From NCBI GenBank assembly GCA_028287565.1, contig JAQBPK010000172.1, positions 1 to 41,323 of the forward strand: 41,323 nucleotides of DNA, given 5' to 3'. A program made the position numbers and the translations under genes. Under the pieces are notes generated by a model that was given only the letters and a program-made list of their open reading frames with translations, was not told the origin of the DNA and made no database searches. The stretch comes from Vulcanimicrobiota bacterium (GTDB taxonomy: Bacteria > Vulcanimicrobiota > Vulcanimicrobiia > Vulcanimicrobiales > Vulcanimicrobiaceae). Below are positions 8,423 through 16,142 of the stretch, one piece after another (the first letter of the stretch is position 1; each line of letters opens with the position of its first letter).

Positions 8423-8809
8423 CTACGGCTGCTGCGAGACGCTGCCGGATGCGGTCTGCACGGCGCCGGGCGCCGGCGCATCGCGATGCAGTGCCATGAC
8501 CACGATGCGCGGTGCGAGCGCGATGACGAGCGCGACCGTGATCAGAAAGAACGCCGGGTGGACGAGCGGGAGATCGTCGTGCGGGATCGCGCGGCAGCCG
8601 ATGTTCGTCCCGGCCATCGCCATGCAGAACAAACCATACGCGAGCTGGAGCCGATACTGCGGGTCGATCGCGCGCGGGAAGAACGAGCGCCGGTGCTCAG
8701 GGAGCCACCACCATAAGATCGGCACGGCGAGCGCGAGACAGATCGCGCCCGTCACGAGCCCCCACGTCACGTCGAAGGCCCGCGAGCCTTCCATCCACTC
8801 CCAGCCCAC
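8423..8809 (-). CDS. Small membrane protein of unknown function
   Basis: I do not recognise this 128-residue protein. It has three likely membrane segments: about residues 13-35 (WGLVTGAICLALAVPILWWWL), 55-70 and 85-105 (FFLITVALVIALAPRIVVMAL), with a polar, probably cytoplasmic tail. Cys62 and Cys72 flank the second segment. The GTG at 8809 follows the glyS stop by 9 bases; an ATG five codons in is another possible start. It sits between glyS and the beta-propeller phosphoesterase in one unbroken run, so it may assist that exported enzyme or simply share the transcript. Confidence 0.65.
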   Translation of the reverse strand: MGWEWMEGSRAFDVTWGLVTGAICLALAVPILWWWLPEHRRSFFPRAIDPQYRLQLAYGLFCMAMAGTNIGCRAIPHDDLPLVHPAFFLITVALVIALAPRIVVMALHRDAPAPGAVQTASGSVSQQP

Positions 8810-8818
8810 GACGCGCTC

Positions 8819-10957
8819 TTACCCTTCAATCTTCGAGAAGTCCGCGACAGCGCCGAGCGCGGAGCGAATCCCGGAAAGCAGCCGCAGGCGGTTCGCGCGC
8901 AACGCGGGATCGCCGGCGTTCACGGTGACTTTGTCGAAGAAGGTGTCGACGTACGGCCGCAGCCGTGCGAGCGCTGCCATCGCGCCGGCAAAGTCTTCCG
9001 CTGCCGCGTGCTCCGTAATCTCACGAGTTGCTCGCTTCAGCTCGGCGTCCAGCTGCATCTCTTCATGCTGCTGCAAGAGCTGAGGCGCGATCGGACCGTC
9101 GTAGCTTTGTTTGTCTTTGCGCTCTTCGACGCGCACGATGTTCGAGGCGCGCTTGTATGCGCTCAGCAAGTTCGCGCCGTCCGGGGTTGCGAGGAACGTG
9201 CCGAGCGCGTCGACGCGGGCGAGCAGCCGGACGAGATCGTCTTCGTCCCGCAGGCTGAACACGGCGGAGATGAGGTCGTGCCGCACTCCGCGCTCGCGCA
9301 GATACACCTTCAGCCTGTCGGCAAAGAAGTCGAGCAGCTCGGCGGCGAGCGGGCCGGGCTGCGGGCCCGCGTCCTGCATGAAGGCGGGCTGCTGCTTCGC
9401 GTAGAGGCCATGGGCGAATGCGATCTCGCCGGCAAGACCAGCGCGCAAGCGGTTCTCGACGATCAAACGAATGACGCCCAGCGCGGCCCGGCGCAGCGCA
9501 AACGGATCGCGCGAGCCCGTCGGCTTCTCGCCGGCGCCGAAAAAACCGACCAGCGTGTCCAGCTTGTCCGCGAGCGCGACCGCAACGGAGAACGGTGCGG
9601 ACGGGCAGCGGTCGTTGGGTCCGAGCGGCGCGTAGTGCTCGCCGATCGCGTCGGCGACGCGCGGATCCTCGCCGTCCGCGAGCGCGTAGTAGCGCCCCAT
9701 CTTTCCCTGGAGCTCGGGAAACTCACCGACCATCGCGCTGACGAGATCGGCCTTGCACAGCAGCGCCGCGCGCGCCACCAGCGGCAGCTCCGCGGAATCG
9801 GCCGGCGATTGCCGCGCCGGCCCGGAGCTGTTGGGTCGTACGTTCTGCGCGAGCTGGGGCGCGAGCAGCTCGAGACGCCGCGCCTTGTCGCCGATCGTCC
9901 CGAGCTTCGCGTGGAAGACGAGGTCGTTCAGCTTCGGCACGCGCGCGGCGAGCGGTGTCTTGAGGTCTTGCTCCCAGAAGAACTTCGCGTCGGACAGGCG
10001 CGCGCGCAGGACGCGCTCGTTCCCGGCGACGATGGCCGCGCCGCCATCCTTCGCTTCGATGTTCGCGACGACGATGAAGCGCGGCGCGAGCGCACCGGCC
10101 GCGGTTTCCAGCGCGAAGTACTTCTGGTTAGCGCGCATCGTCGTGGTGAGCACTTCGCGCGGGACGTCCATGAAGTGCTCGTCGATCGAGCCGATCAGCG
10201 GCACCGGCCATTCAACGAGCCCCGACACTTCGTCGAGCAGCCCGGAATCATCCGCGGCGGTCAGCCCTTCTCCGGCTGCGAGCGCGGCGATGCGACCGGC
10301 AACGATCGCTCTGCGCTCGGCGGCATCGAGCACGACGAACCCGTCGCGCAGCTTGCGCGCGTAGTCGTCGAACGACGACACCGTGATCGGCTCCGGCGCG
10401 GCGAAGCGGTGGCCGCGCGTGACGTTGTTCGCTCGCAGCCCGTGATCGCGCAACGCGACGTCCACCACGGCACCGTCGAGGACGCACAGCACGTTCTGAA
10501 GCGGCCGCACCCAGCGCATCGCACCGCTGCCCCAGCGCATCGACTTCGGCCATGCGAACGACTCGATGGCCGTGGTGACGGCGTCGCGCACCACGTCGGC
10601 AGTGCGACGGCCCGGAGACTTGCGAAGTACATAGTAGTAGTCGGCGCCGCCGACCGTGCGCACTTCGGCGCCTTCGAGCGACGTGAGCCCGGCCGACTTC
10701 ACGAAACCGTCGAGCGCTTTCTGCGGCGCGCCGACGTGCGGGCCTTTGCGTTCTTCCTCGACGTCCGGCTGGCGCTCCGGCAAACCGTCCACGACGAGCG
10801 TCAGCCGGCGCGGCGTGACGAACGCCTGCGCGCGCGCGAACGCCAGCCGTTCTTCCGCCAATCGCGCGGTGATGCGTTCCCGCAGCTGCTCGGCGGCCGC
10901 GGCTTGCATGCGCGCGGGGATCTCTTCGGAGAACAGCTCCAGCAGCAGCTCGGCCAT
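8819..10957 (-). CDS. glyS: Glycine--tRNA ligase beta subunit
   Basis: Beta subunit of the heterotetrameric bacterial glycyl-tRNA synthetase, needed with GlyQ to charge tRNA-Gly in the cytoplasm. The 712-residue length is normal. The N-terminus LLLELFSEEIPARM is the family signature (LLxEIGxEELPAR), followed by the tRNA-binding region (GPHVGAPQKALDGF), an HD-like central domain, and the C-terminal anticodon-binding helix bundle (RLRPYVDTFFDKVTVNAGDP, matching the conserved VDxFFDxVMVMxxD). Around residues 370-390 there is a proline/serine-rich stretch (RPNSSGPARQSPADSAEL) that may be a lineage-specific surface loop. The ATG at 10957 lies four bases after the glyQ stop. Confidence 0.97.
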   Translation of the reverse strand: MAELLLELFSEEIPARMQAAAAEQLRERITARLAEERLAFARAQAFVTPRRLTLVVDGLPERQPDVEEERKGPHVGAPQKALDGFVKSAGLTSLEGAEVRTVGGADYYYVLRKSPGRRTADVVRDAVTTAIESFAWPKSMRWGSGAMRWVRPLQNVLCVLDGAVVDVALRDHGLRANNVTRGHRFAAPEPITVSSFDDYARKLRDGFVVLDAAERRAIVAGRIAALAAGEGLTAADDSGLLDEVSGLVEWPVPLIGSIDEHFMDVPREVLTTTMRANQKYFALETAAGALAPRFIVVANIEAKDGGAAIVAGNERVLRARLSDAKFFWEQDLKTPLAARVPKLNDLVFHAKLGTIGDKARRLELLAPQLAQNVRPNSSGPARQSPADSAELPLVARAALLCKADLVSAMVGEFPELQGKMGRYYALADGEDPRVADAIGEHYAPLGPNDRCPSAPFSVAVALADKLDTLVGFFGAGEKPTGSRDPFALRRAALGVIRLIVENRLRAGLAGEIAFAHGLYAKQQPAFMQDAGPQPGPLAAELLDFFADRLKVYLRERGVRHDLISAVFSLRDEDDLVRLLARVDALGTFLATPDGANLLSAYKRASNIVRVEERKDKQSYDGPIAPQLLQQHEEMQLDAELKRATREITEHAAAEDFAGAMAALARLRPYVDTFFDKVTVNAGDPALRANRLRLLSGIRSALGAVADFSKIEG

Positions 10958-10961
10958 CGGG

Positions 10962-11852
10962 TCAGCGCGCCGCGGCGCTGCGCGCGAGCCAGCTCTCGCA
11001 GCACGCTTTCGCCAGCGCGCGGACGCGCCCGATGTACGCTTGCCGCTCTGTTACGCTGATGACGCCGCGCGCGTCGAGCAGGTTGAACGTATGGCTCGCG
11101 GTGATGCACTCGTCGTACGCCGGCAGCGGCAAGCCGTGCCCGAGCAGCGCGTTGCATTCAGCCTCGGCGTCGGCGAAACGGCGGAACAGCAGCTCCGTGT
11201 TCGCGTGCTCGAAGCTGTACGCGGAGAGCTCGCGCTCGTTTTCCAGGAACACGTCGCCGTAGGTCACGCGCTCGGTGCCCTCGCGGCCGTTGTAGTTCAA
11301 ATCGTACACGTTCTCGACGCCCTGCACGTACATCGCGAGCCGCTCGAGCCCGTACGTGTACTCCACCGAGACCGGATCGCACTCGATCCCGCCAACCTGC
11401 TGGAAGTACGTGTACTGGCTGACCTCCATGCCGTCGCACCACACTTCCCAGCCCAAGCCCCACGCGCCGAGCGTCGGGCTCTCCCAGTCGTCCTCGACGA
11501 AGCGAATGTCGTGCACGAGCGGATCGATCCCGATTCGCCGCAGGCTCTCGAGATAGAGTTCCTGCGCGTTCGGCGGCGAGGGCTTGAGAATCGCCTGAAA
11601 CTGGTAGTAATGGCCGAGCCGGTTCGGGTTCTCGCCATACCGCCCGTCGGTGGGCCGCCGCGACGGCTGCACGTACGCCGCGCGCCACGGATCGGGCCCC
11701 AGGCTTCGCAGCGTCGTCGCGGGATGAAACGTCCCGGCACCGACATGCGCGTCATAGGGCTGGAGCACGACACAGCCCTGCTCCGCCCAGTACTGCTGGA
11801 GCGTCATGATGAGCGACTGAAAATCCGCTGCGCGGCTGCCGGAGGCTGTCAC
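10962..11852 (-). CDS. glyQ: Glycine--tRNA ligase alpha subunit
   Basis: Alpha subunit of glycyl-tRNA synthetase, carrying the class II catalytic core for glycyl-adenylate formation. Nearly the whole 296-residue protein matches Gly[34 protein letters not shown], the class II region [20 protein letters not shown], and [18 protein letters not shown]. The longest frame starts at GTG 11852; an internal ATG (residue 16, MTLQQYW) is too late, because the conserved helix begins at FQSL. No ribosome-binding site is obvious before the GTG. I see no T-box-like leader in the 81 bases between this gene and chrA, so regulation by uncharged tRNA is not supported. Confidence 0.97.
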   Translation of the reverse strand: MTASGSRAADFQSLIMTLQQYWAEQGCVVLQPYDAHVGAGTFHPATTLRSLGPDPWRAAYVQPSRRPTDGRYGENPNRLGHYYQFQAILKPSPPNAQELYLESLRRIGIDPLVHDIRFVEDDWESPTLGAWGLGWEVWCDGMEVSQYTYFQQVGGIECDPVSVEYTYGLERLAMYVQGVENVYDLNYNGREGTERVTYGDVFLENERELSAYSFEHANTELLFRRFADAEAECNALLGHGLPLPAYDECITASHTFNLLDARGVISVTERQAYIGRVRALAKACCESWLARSAAAR

Positions 11853-11880
11853 GTCAAGCGACGGAGGTACGCCTCGCCGC

Positions 11881-11905
11881 CATCCCGAGCCTGTCGCAGG
11901 ATGAG
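11881..11905. repeat. Dispersed intergenic inverted repeat, copy 1
   Basis: The 81-base gap between chrA and glyQ contains CATCCCGAGCCTGTCGCAGG followed by ATGAG. This is a variant of a CTCATCCT-TCGACAGGCTC-type inverted repeat; a second copy is at 28309-28333. It is an imperfect hairpin (CATCC/GGATG arms). Nothing else is recognisable in the gap. Confidence 0.5.
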
Positions 11906-11933
11906 CTGTAGCCGGCAGGTCCCGCGCGGCACC

Positions 11934-13100
11934 TCAAGCGCCCAGCAGCGCGCCGAGGAGCGCTGCCGCGACGACGACGATCCACGGCGCGACTCGCCAC
12001 ATCGCGATCGCCGCAAAGGCGGCCACCGCGATCCCGATCCGCACCCAGCTCACCCCGAGCGAAAGCAGCACGGGGTCGTACAGCACCGCGCCAAGCAGTC
12101 CGACGACGCTCGCGTTTGCGCCGCGGACCGCGCCCGCCGCGCGCGGAGCGCCGGCAACGCGGTTCCACACCGGCGCGATCGCGAAGATCAGCGCGAACGA
12201 GGGCAGAAAGATGAGCACCGTCGCGACTAGCGCGCCCGGAATGCCGTGCAGCGGCGAAAGATTCGCGTAGCCCAGGAACGACGAGAACGTGTTAAGCGGC
12301 CCCGGCATCGCCTGCACGGCGCCGTAGCCCGCGAAGAAGTTCTCGGCGCTTATGAGGCGGTCGCGGATCATGCTCTGCAGCAGCGGCAGCACGACATGCC
12401 CGCCACCGAACACCAGCGAGCCCGCGCGAATCAGCGTCGCGATGAACGCCAGCGTGGGCGTCTTCGGCAGCGCCGTCACCGCGAGCGCGGCGACGAACAC
12501 GATCCCCGCGCCGATCGCCACCGGCCGCGGCACGCGGATCGGCAGCGCGTCGTGCCGCAGCTCCGGCGCCCGCAGTGCGAGCGCGCCCGCCAGCGCGCCG
12601 AGCGCGATCGCAACCCACTGGAACCCGGGAAACGGCCGCAGCGCCAGCGTCGCCGCCATGCTCGCCACGGCGATCACTTTGGTCGGCACGTCGGTGCACA
12701 GCGACCCCGCCAACCCGACTACCGCCTGCGCCACCACCGCGGCGGCCGCCGCGAACAACCCCGCCAGCAGCCCGCCGAACCACGGCGGGGTCTGGTGCCG
12801 CTCCGCCCCGCCCAGTGCCGCCGCGATGGCGATCATGGCGATCGCCGACGGCGCCGTGAAACCCAGCCAGGCCAGAAAAGCCCCGAGCGGGCCGCCGCGC
12901 GTGAGGCCCACCAGCATCCCTACCTGGCTCGAGGTGGGTCCCGGCAGTACCGAGCAAAACGCGACGATCCGGGCGAAGGTCGCCTCGTCGAGCCACTGCC
13001 GCTCCTCCACGAAGGTCCGGCGGAAATAGGCCAGATGAGCAATCGGGCCGCCGAACGACGTGCATCCGAGGCGGAGGAACGTCGCGAACACCTCGCGCAC
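11934..13100 (-). CDS. chrA: Chromate-transporter-family protein, two CHR domains
   Basis: Membrane transporter of the CHR (ChrA) family, 388 residues. It has the two-domain form: the first CHR motif is FGGPIAHLAYFRRTFVEERQ with LPGPTSSQVG, and the second is FGGGHVVLPLLQS with MPGPLNTFSSFLGY. Around ten to twelve hydrophobic segments follow this plan. Family members export chromate, but many chromosomal copies have unknown substrates (sulfate or other oxyanions), so chromate resistance is not shown. The GTG at 13100 is the first usable start, because an in-frame TAA lies 12-14 bases upstream of it. The ribosome-binding site is weak. It is transcribed away from the aminotransferase gene, with only 33 bases between the start codons. 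Confidence 0.88.
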   Translation of the reverse strand: MREVFATFLRLGCTSFGGPIAHLAYFRRTFVEERQWLDEATFARIVAFCSVLPGPTSSQVGMLVGLTRGGPLGAFLAWLGFTAPSAIAMIAIAAALGGAERHQTPPWFGGLLAGLFAAAAAVVAQAVVGLAGSLCTDVPTKVIAVASMAATLALRPFPGFQWVAIALGALAGALALRAPELRHDALPIRVPRPVAIGAGIVFVAALAVTALPKTPTLAFIATLIRAGSLVFGGGHVVLPLLQSMIRDRLISAENFFAGYGAVQAMPGPLNTFSSFLGYANLSPLHGIPGALVATVLIFLPSFALIFAIAPVWNRVAGAPRAAGAVRGANASVVGLLGAVLYDPVLLSLGVSWVRIGIAVAAFAAIAMWRVAPWIVVVAAALLGALLGA

Positions 13101-13133
13101 GACGGCTGCTTACCACCGGAGGACCGCGACTTC

Positions 13134-14084
13134 ATGCACCTGGGCGACCTGACGGTCTACGCCGACGGCCGCTTCGCACGCTACGACGATGCGAAGGTCG
13201 GCCTGCTCACCCACGGCCTCCAGTACGGCACGGGCTGTTTCGAAGGCGTGCGCGGTTTCTGGAACGCGCGCGACGAGGAGCTCTACCTGCTCCAGCTCGC
13301 CGACCACTACGACCGCCTCGCGCAGTCGGCGCGCATCCTGCTGATGGACCTCCCGCACACGACGGCGGAGCTGTGCGACCTGACGGTCGAGCTGTGCGCG
13401 CGCAACAACCTGCGCAGCGACGCCTACGTGCGCCCGTTCGCGTACAAGGCCGGCGAAGACATCGGCGTCCGCCTGCACGGCGTGCCGACCGCGTTCGCGA
13501 TGGTCGCGATCCCGTTCGAGCGCTACTTCGACGCGCAGCGCGGGCTCAAAGTCGGCGTGAGCTCGTGGCGCCGCATCGACGACACGATGGCGCCCGCGCG
13601 CGGCAAGATCACGGGCACGTACGTGAACAGCGCGCTCGCGAAGAGCGAAGCGGTGATGAACGGCTTCGACGAGGCGATCATGCTGTCGGCCGAAGGCCAT
13701 GTCTGCGAAGGCTCGGCCGAGAACGTCTTCATGGTGCGGCGCGGCGTGCTCTACACGCCCGACCCGTCGCAGAACATCCTCGAGGGCGTCACGCGCCGCG
13801 CGATCATTACGCTTGCGAAGAACGAGCTCGGTCTGGACGTGGTGGAGCGCCCGATCGACCGCAGCGAGCTGGTCGTCGCGGACGAGCTGTTCATCACCGG
13901 CAGCGCCGCGGGCATCCAGTGGATCGAGTCGGTCGACTATCGTCCCGTCGGCAACGGCGAGCGCGGCCCGATCGCGGGCGCGCTGATCGAGCTCTACGAC
14001 CGCGCGATCCGCGGCGGGATGCCGCAATATGCTTCATGGCTCACGCCGACCTACGGCGTGCGCCGGGCCGCGGCGGCGAGCTGA
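13134..14084 (+). CDS. ilvE: Branched-chain amino-acid aminotransferase (class IV PLP)
   Basis: Cytoplasmic PLP enzyme that interconverts branched-chain 2-oxo acids and amino acids with glutamate. The 316-residue protein has the class IV fold: GLQYGTGCFEGVRGF near the N-terminus, RPFAYKAGEDIGV, the lysine region PARGKITGTYVNSALAKSEA (the lysine before ITGTY being the PLP lysine), and EGSAENVFMVRRG with ILEGVTRRAI. The open frame runs far upstream as an antisense shadow of chrA; the ATG at 13134 has GGAGG at 13118-13122, 11 bases upstream, and gives the expected N-terminus. A D-amino-acid or aminodeoxychorismate role is less likely given the strong IlvE-type FEGVR and EGSAEN motifs. Its stop lies one base from the stop of the convergent beta-lactamase-like gene. 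Confidence 0.93.
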   Translation: MHLGDLTVYADGRFARYDDAKVGLLTHGLQYGTGCFEGVRGFWNARDEELYLLQLADHYDRLAQSARILLMDLPHTTAELCDLTVELCARNNLRSDAYVRPFAYKAGEDIGVRLHGVPTAFAMVAIPFERYFDAQRGLKVGVSSWRRIDDTMAPARGKITGTYVNSALAKSEAVMNGFDEAIMLSAEGHVCEGSAENVFMVRRGVLYTPDPSQNILEGVTRRAIITLAKNELGLDVVERPIDRSELVVADELFITGSAAGIQWIESVDYRPVGNGERGPIAGALIELYDRAIRGGMPQYASWLTPTYGVRRAAAAS

Positions 14085-14085
14085 G

Positions 14086-15129
14086 TTACGGCGCGGGCGA
14101 CGGAACGGCGGCCGGTACTTCAGCCGGTGCGCCGGTCGTCGGAGCCGGGGCTGCGTTGGGTGGCGCCCACATCTTCTGATCCGGCATTTGCGGAGCGGCG
14201 TGCTCCGACTCGGCATTCGGGTTGAAGCTGCCGTCGTCCGGTAACGTCGCAAGCTTGTTCAGCGCGGTGTACGCCATCTTCGAGACGCCGCGGATGAAGC
14301 GGCGGCCGGACTCCAGCGTACGCAGGTCGGTCGTCATCACCGCGATCACGTAGCGGTCGTCACCACCGGGCCCGTAGACGATGCCGACGTCATTGAGCGT
14401 GTCGTGCAGCGTGCCGGTCTTGTGCGCGATGTCGGTGCCCACCGGCAGCGGTTGCGGGAGCAGCCCGTTGTGCCGCTGGTCGCGCAAAATATCGATCATC
14501 GCTCCTGAGGCCCATTCGTCGACGAGCTCTTTCTTCGCCATCTTGCCGAGCAGGTGCATCATGTCGGCGGGGCTCGAGCGCAGCGCCCAGCGGATGCCGT
14601 TGCCTTCGGAGCGGATGAAGTCGCGCAGCCGTGTGTGCGTCAGCCCGTACTCGGTCATCGAGTCGTTGATGTTCTGCCGGCCCACCAGGCGGATCAGCAT
14701 GTTCGTCGCCGTGTTGTCGCTCACGTCGATCATGAGCGAGAGCAGCCGCTGCACCGTGTAGCTCGAGCCGACGCGCGCCCCGGCGAGATCGCCCGAGCCC
14801 CAGTCCTTGTCCGACCTGCGCAGCTTCAGCTTGGTGTTGAGGTCGAACTTGCCCGCCAGCAGTTGCTTGAACACTTCGACCATGACCGGAATCTTGATCG
14901 TCGAAGCGGCCGGCATCTCGGCGCCGGCGTTGATCCCGCTCGTCTCGCCGGTGCGCAGGTCTTGGATCGCGATCCCGATGTGCCCCGGCGCGCGCATCGA
15001 GTATGTGTTGAGCTGGGCCTGGAAGTCAGCCAGCGGCCCTGCCATACCGGTCGCGCCCGCGGGTGAAACACCGGCGAGCGGAACGGCGAGAAGAACGACG
15101 GCGGCAACGAGACGTCGTGGTACCCGCAT
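14086..15129 (-). CDS. Class A beta-lactamase-fold serine hydrolase
   Basis: Secreted serine hydrolase of 347 residues. Residues 1-26 are a signal peptide (hydrophobic core, ending AGAT). The class A beta-lactamase motifs are present: S76-T-I-K79 (nucleophile), S137-D138-N139 and K237-T238-G239. The usual omega-loop glutamate (E-x-x-L-N about 30 residues after SDN) is not recognisable: the region holds RDFIRSEGNGIRW instead. It is therefore closer to the beta-lactamase2 group of uncertain hydrolytic ability, and a penicillin-binding or peptidase-like role is possible. The C-terminus ends in a 35-residue proline/alanine-rich tail. The ATG at 15129 is the only in-frame ATG near the signal peptide and has no ribosome-binding site; a promoter-like element lies directly upstream. 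Confidence 0.85.
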   Translation of the reverse strand: MRVPRRLVAAVVLLAVPLAGVSPAGATGMAGPLADFQAQLNTYSMRAPGHIGIAIQDLRTGETSGINAGAEMPAASTIKIPVMVEVFKQLLAGKFDLNTKLKLRRSDKDWGSGDLAGARVGSSYTVQRLLSLMIDVSDNTATNMLIRLVGRQNINDSMTEYGLTHTRLRDFIRSEGNGIRWALRSSPADMMHLLGKMAKKELVDEWASGAMIDILRDQRHNGLLPQPLPVGTDIAHKTGTLHDTLNDVGIVYGPGGDDRYVIAVMTTDLRTLESGRRFIRGVSKMAYTALNKLATLPDDGSFNPNAESEHAAPQMPDQKMWAPPNAAPAPTTGAPAEVPAAVPSPAP

Positions 15130-15132
15130 AGT

Positions 15133-15167
15133 ACATATATATGTCGGCAGGGTGCGACGAAAGTCAA
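15133..15167 (-). promoter_or_regulatory. Promoter-like element with palindrome before the beta-lactamase-like gene
   Basis: On the minus strand TTGACT (15167-15162, close to the -35 consensus) is followed by exactly 17 bases and then the perfect 12-base palindrome ACATATATATGT (15144-15133), an AT island in very GC-rich DNA. The palindrome covers the -10 position and ends three bases before the ATG at 15129, so the mRNA would have almost no leader. TACA/TGTA palindromes are the recognition style of BlaI/MecI repressors; here one side reads TGTA and the other GACA. Confidence 0.5.
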
Positions 15168-15191
15168 GGTGCTTTCGGTAAACGGGTGCCT

Positions 15192-16067
15192 TTACTGGCG
15201 AACGTACGGAACGCCGTCGGCCGCGGGCGCGCGGACGCGGCCTGCGAAGCCCGCCAGCGCGACGAGCGCCGCGAGATACGGCAGCGCCTGCATAAGCTCG
15301 CTCGGGACGCCGGCGCGCTGCAGCGAGTACTGGAGCGCCGCGAAGAAGCCGAAGAACAGCGCCGCGCCCGTTGCGCCCAGCGGCGTCCAGCGGCCGAAGA
15401 TCACCGCGGCGAGCGCGATGAAGCCGCGGCCGGCGGTCATGCCGTCGGAGTACAAGTCGAGCTCGGCGAGCGAGAGGTACACGCCGCCTAGCGAGCAGAT
15501 CGCGCCGCCCACGACGACGGCCCAGAAGCGCGTCTTGAGCGCGTCGATCCCGGCCGACTCCGCGGCGCTCGGATCCTCGCCGCAGGCGCGCACGCGCAGG
15601 CCCCACGGCGTGCGCGTCAGCACGAGATGCAGCGCCGCCGCGGCGACGAACGCGAGCACGATCAGCACCGTCTCGCCGGTGCGCCCGAACGCGGGAACTT
15701 CGTGCGATGCGCCGGGCTGGTGGTACACGAGCACGAGCCCGAACGCCGCCGCGGCGAGCGCTGCGATGTTGAGCCCGGTGCCGGCGACGATCTGGTCGAC
15801 CGCGAGCCGCGTGGACACGAAAGCAAGAATCGCAGCAAGCAGCATCCCGGCGAGAATGCCGGCGAACGCGCCGAGCAGCGGGCTCCCCGTCGCGCCGCTG
15901 ACCACGACGGACGTGAACGCACCTGCGATCAGAATGCCTTCGAGCCCGATGTTCACCACGCCCGAGCGCTCGCTGAGCACGCCGCCCAGCGCGGCGTAGA
16001 TGAGCGGCGTCGCCTTGACCAGCGTCAGCCCGAGCACGGCAAGGACGGCGGCAAGCGTGGCGTTCAC
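15192..16067 (-). CDS. BMP-type ABC importer, second permease (YufQ/NupQ-like)
   Basis: Inner-membrane permease of the nucleoside ABC importer, 291 residues. It resembles the shorter permease of Bmp/NupNOPQ-type systems: TPLIYAALGGVLSERSGVVNIGLEG is nearly diagnostic (family: LAALGGLxSERSGVxNIGLEG), and it has about eight helices plus the EAA-like loop RVRACGEDPSAAESAGID that docks on the ATPase. The GTG at 16067 has GGAGG six bases upstream. It is the third tandem copy of the same ribosome-binding-site/start module; two mini-ORFs lie between the first permease and this gene, each ending where the next begins. It is last in the importer operon, 62 bases before the beta-lactamase-like gene. 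Confidence 0.94.
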   Translation of the reverse strand: MNATLAAVLAVLGLTLVKATPLIYAALGGVLSERSGVVNIGLEGILIAGAFTSVVVSGATGSPLLGAFAGILAGMLLAAILAFVSTRLAVDQIVAGTGLNIAALAAAAFGLVLVYHQPGASHEVPAFGRTGETVLIVLAFVAAAALHLVLTRTPWGLRVRACGEDPSAAESAGIDALKTRFWAVVVGGAICSLGGVYLSLAELDLYSDGMTAGRGFIALAAVIFGRWTPLGATGAALFFGFFAALQYSLQRAGVPSELMQALPYLAALVALAGFAGRVRAPAADGVPYVRQ

Positions 16068-16142
16068 GTCGGCCTCCGGTCGGCGGCGACTGTGGCGTTC
16101 ATGTCGGCCTCCGCGCGGCGAACGCGTTCACGTCGACCTCCG
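16047..16142 (-). repeat. Triplicated ribosome-binding-site/start-codon module with two mini-ORFs
   Basis: Three tandem imperfect copies of about 29-35 bases, each starting CGGAGG(T/C)CGAC(G/A)TGAACGC on the minus strand, lie at 16142-16114, 16113-16079 and 16078-16047. Copy 1 (GTG 16131) opens a 10-codon mini-ORF, MNAFAARRPT, ending TGA 16101-16099. Copy 2 (ATG 16102) opens a 12-codon mini-ORF, MNATVAADRRPT, ending TGA 16066-16064. Copy 3 (GTG 16067) starts the second permease, MNATLAA. Each stop overlaps the next start by four bases. The first permease stop, TGA 16130-16128, overlaps copy 1 the same way. GTGAACGCCAC also starts the first permease (17156). Confidence 0.8.

Noticed and set aside
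9008-11059. A 683-codon open frame on the + strand opposite glyS/glyQ, and similar long frames at 7622-8716, 4980-6059, 15627-17750 and 17159-18571
   Set aside because: They are antisense shadows of well-identified genes in very GC-rich DNA. Their translations are arginine-rich and without domains.
11853-11933. T-box leader before glyQ
   Set aside because: The 81-base gap is too short and holds only a dispersed inverted repeat.
14083-14090. Overlap or missing terminator between ilvE and the beta-lactamase-like gene as a special structure
   Set aside because: Convergent stops one base apart are close, but both genes end normally and no extra structure is visible.
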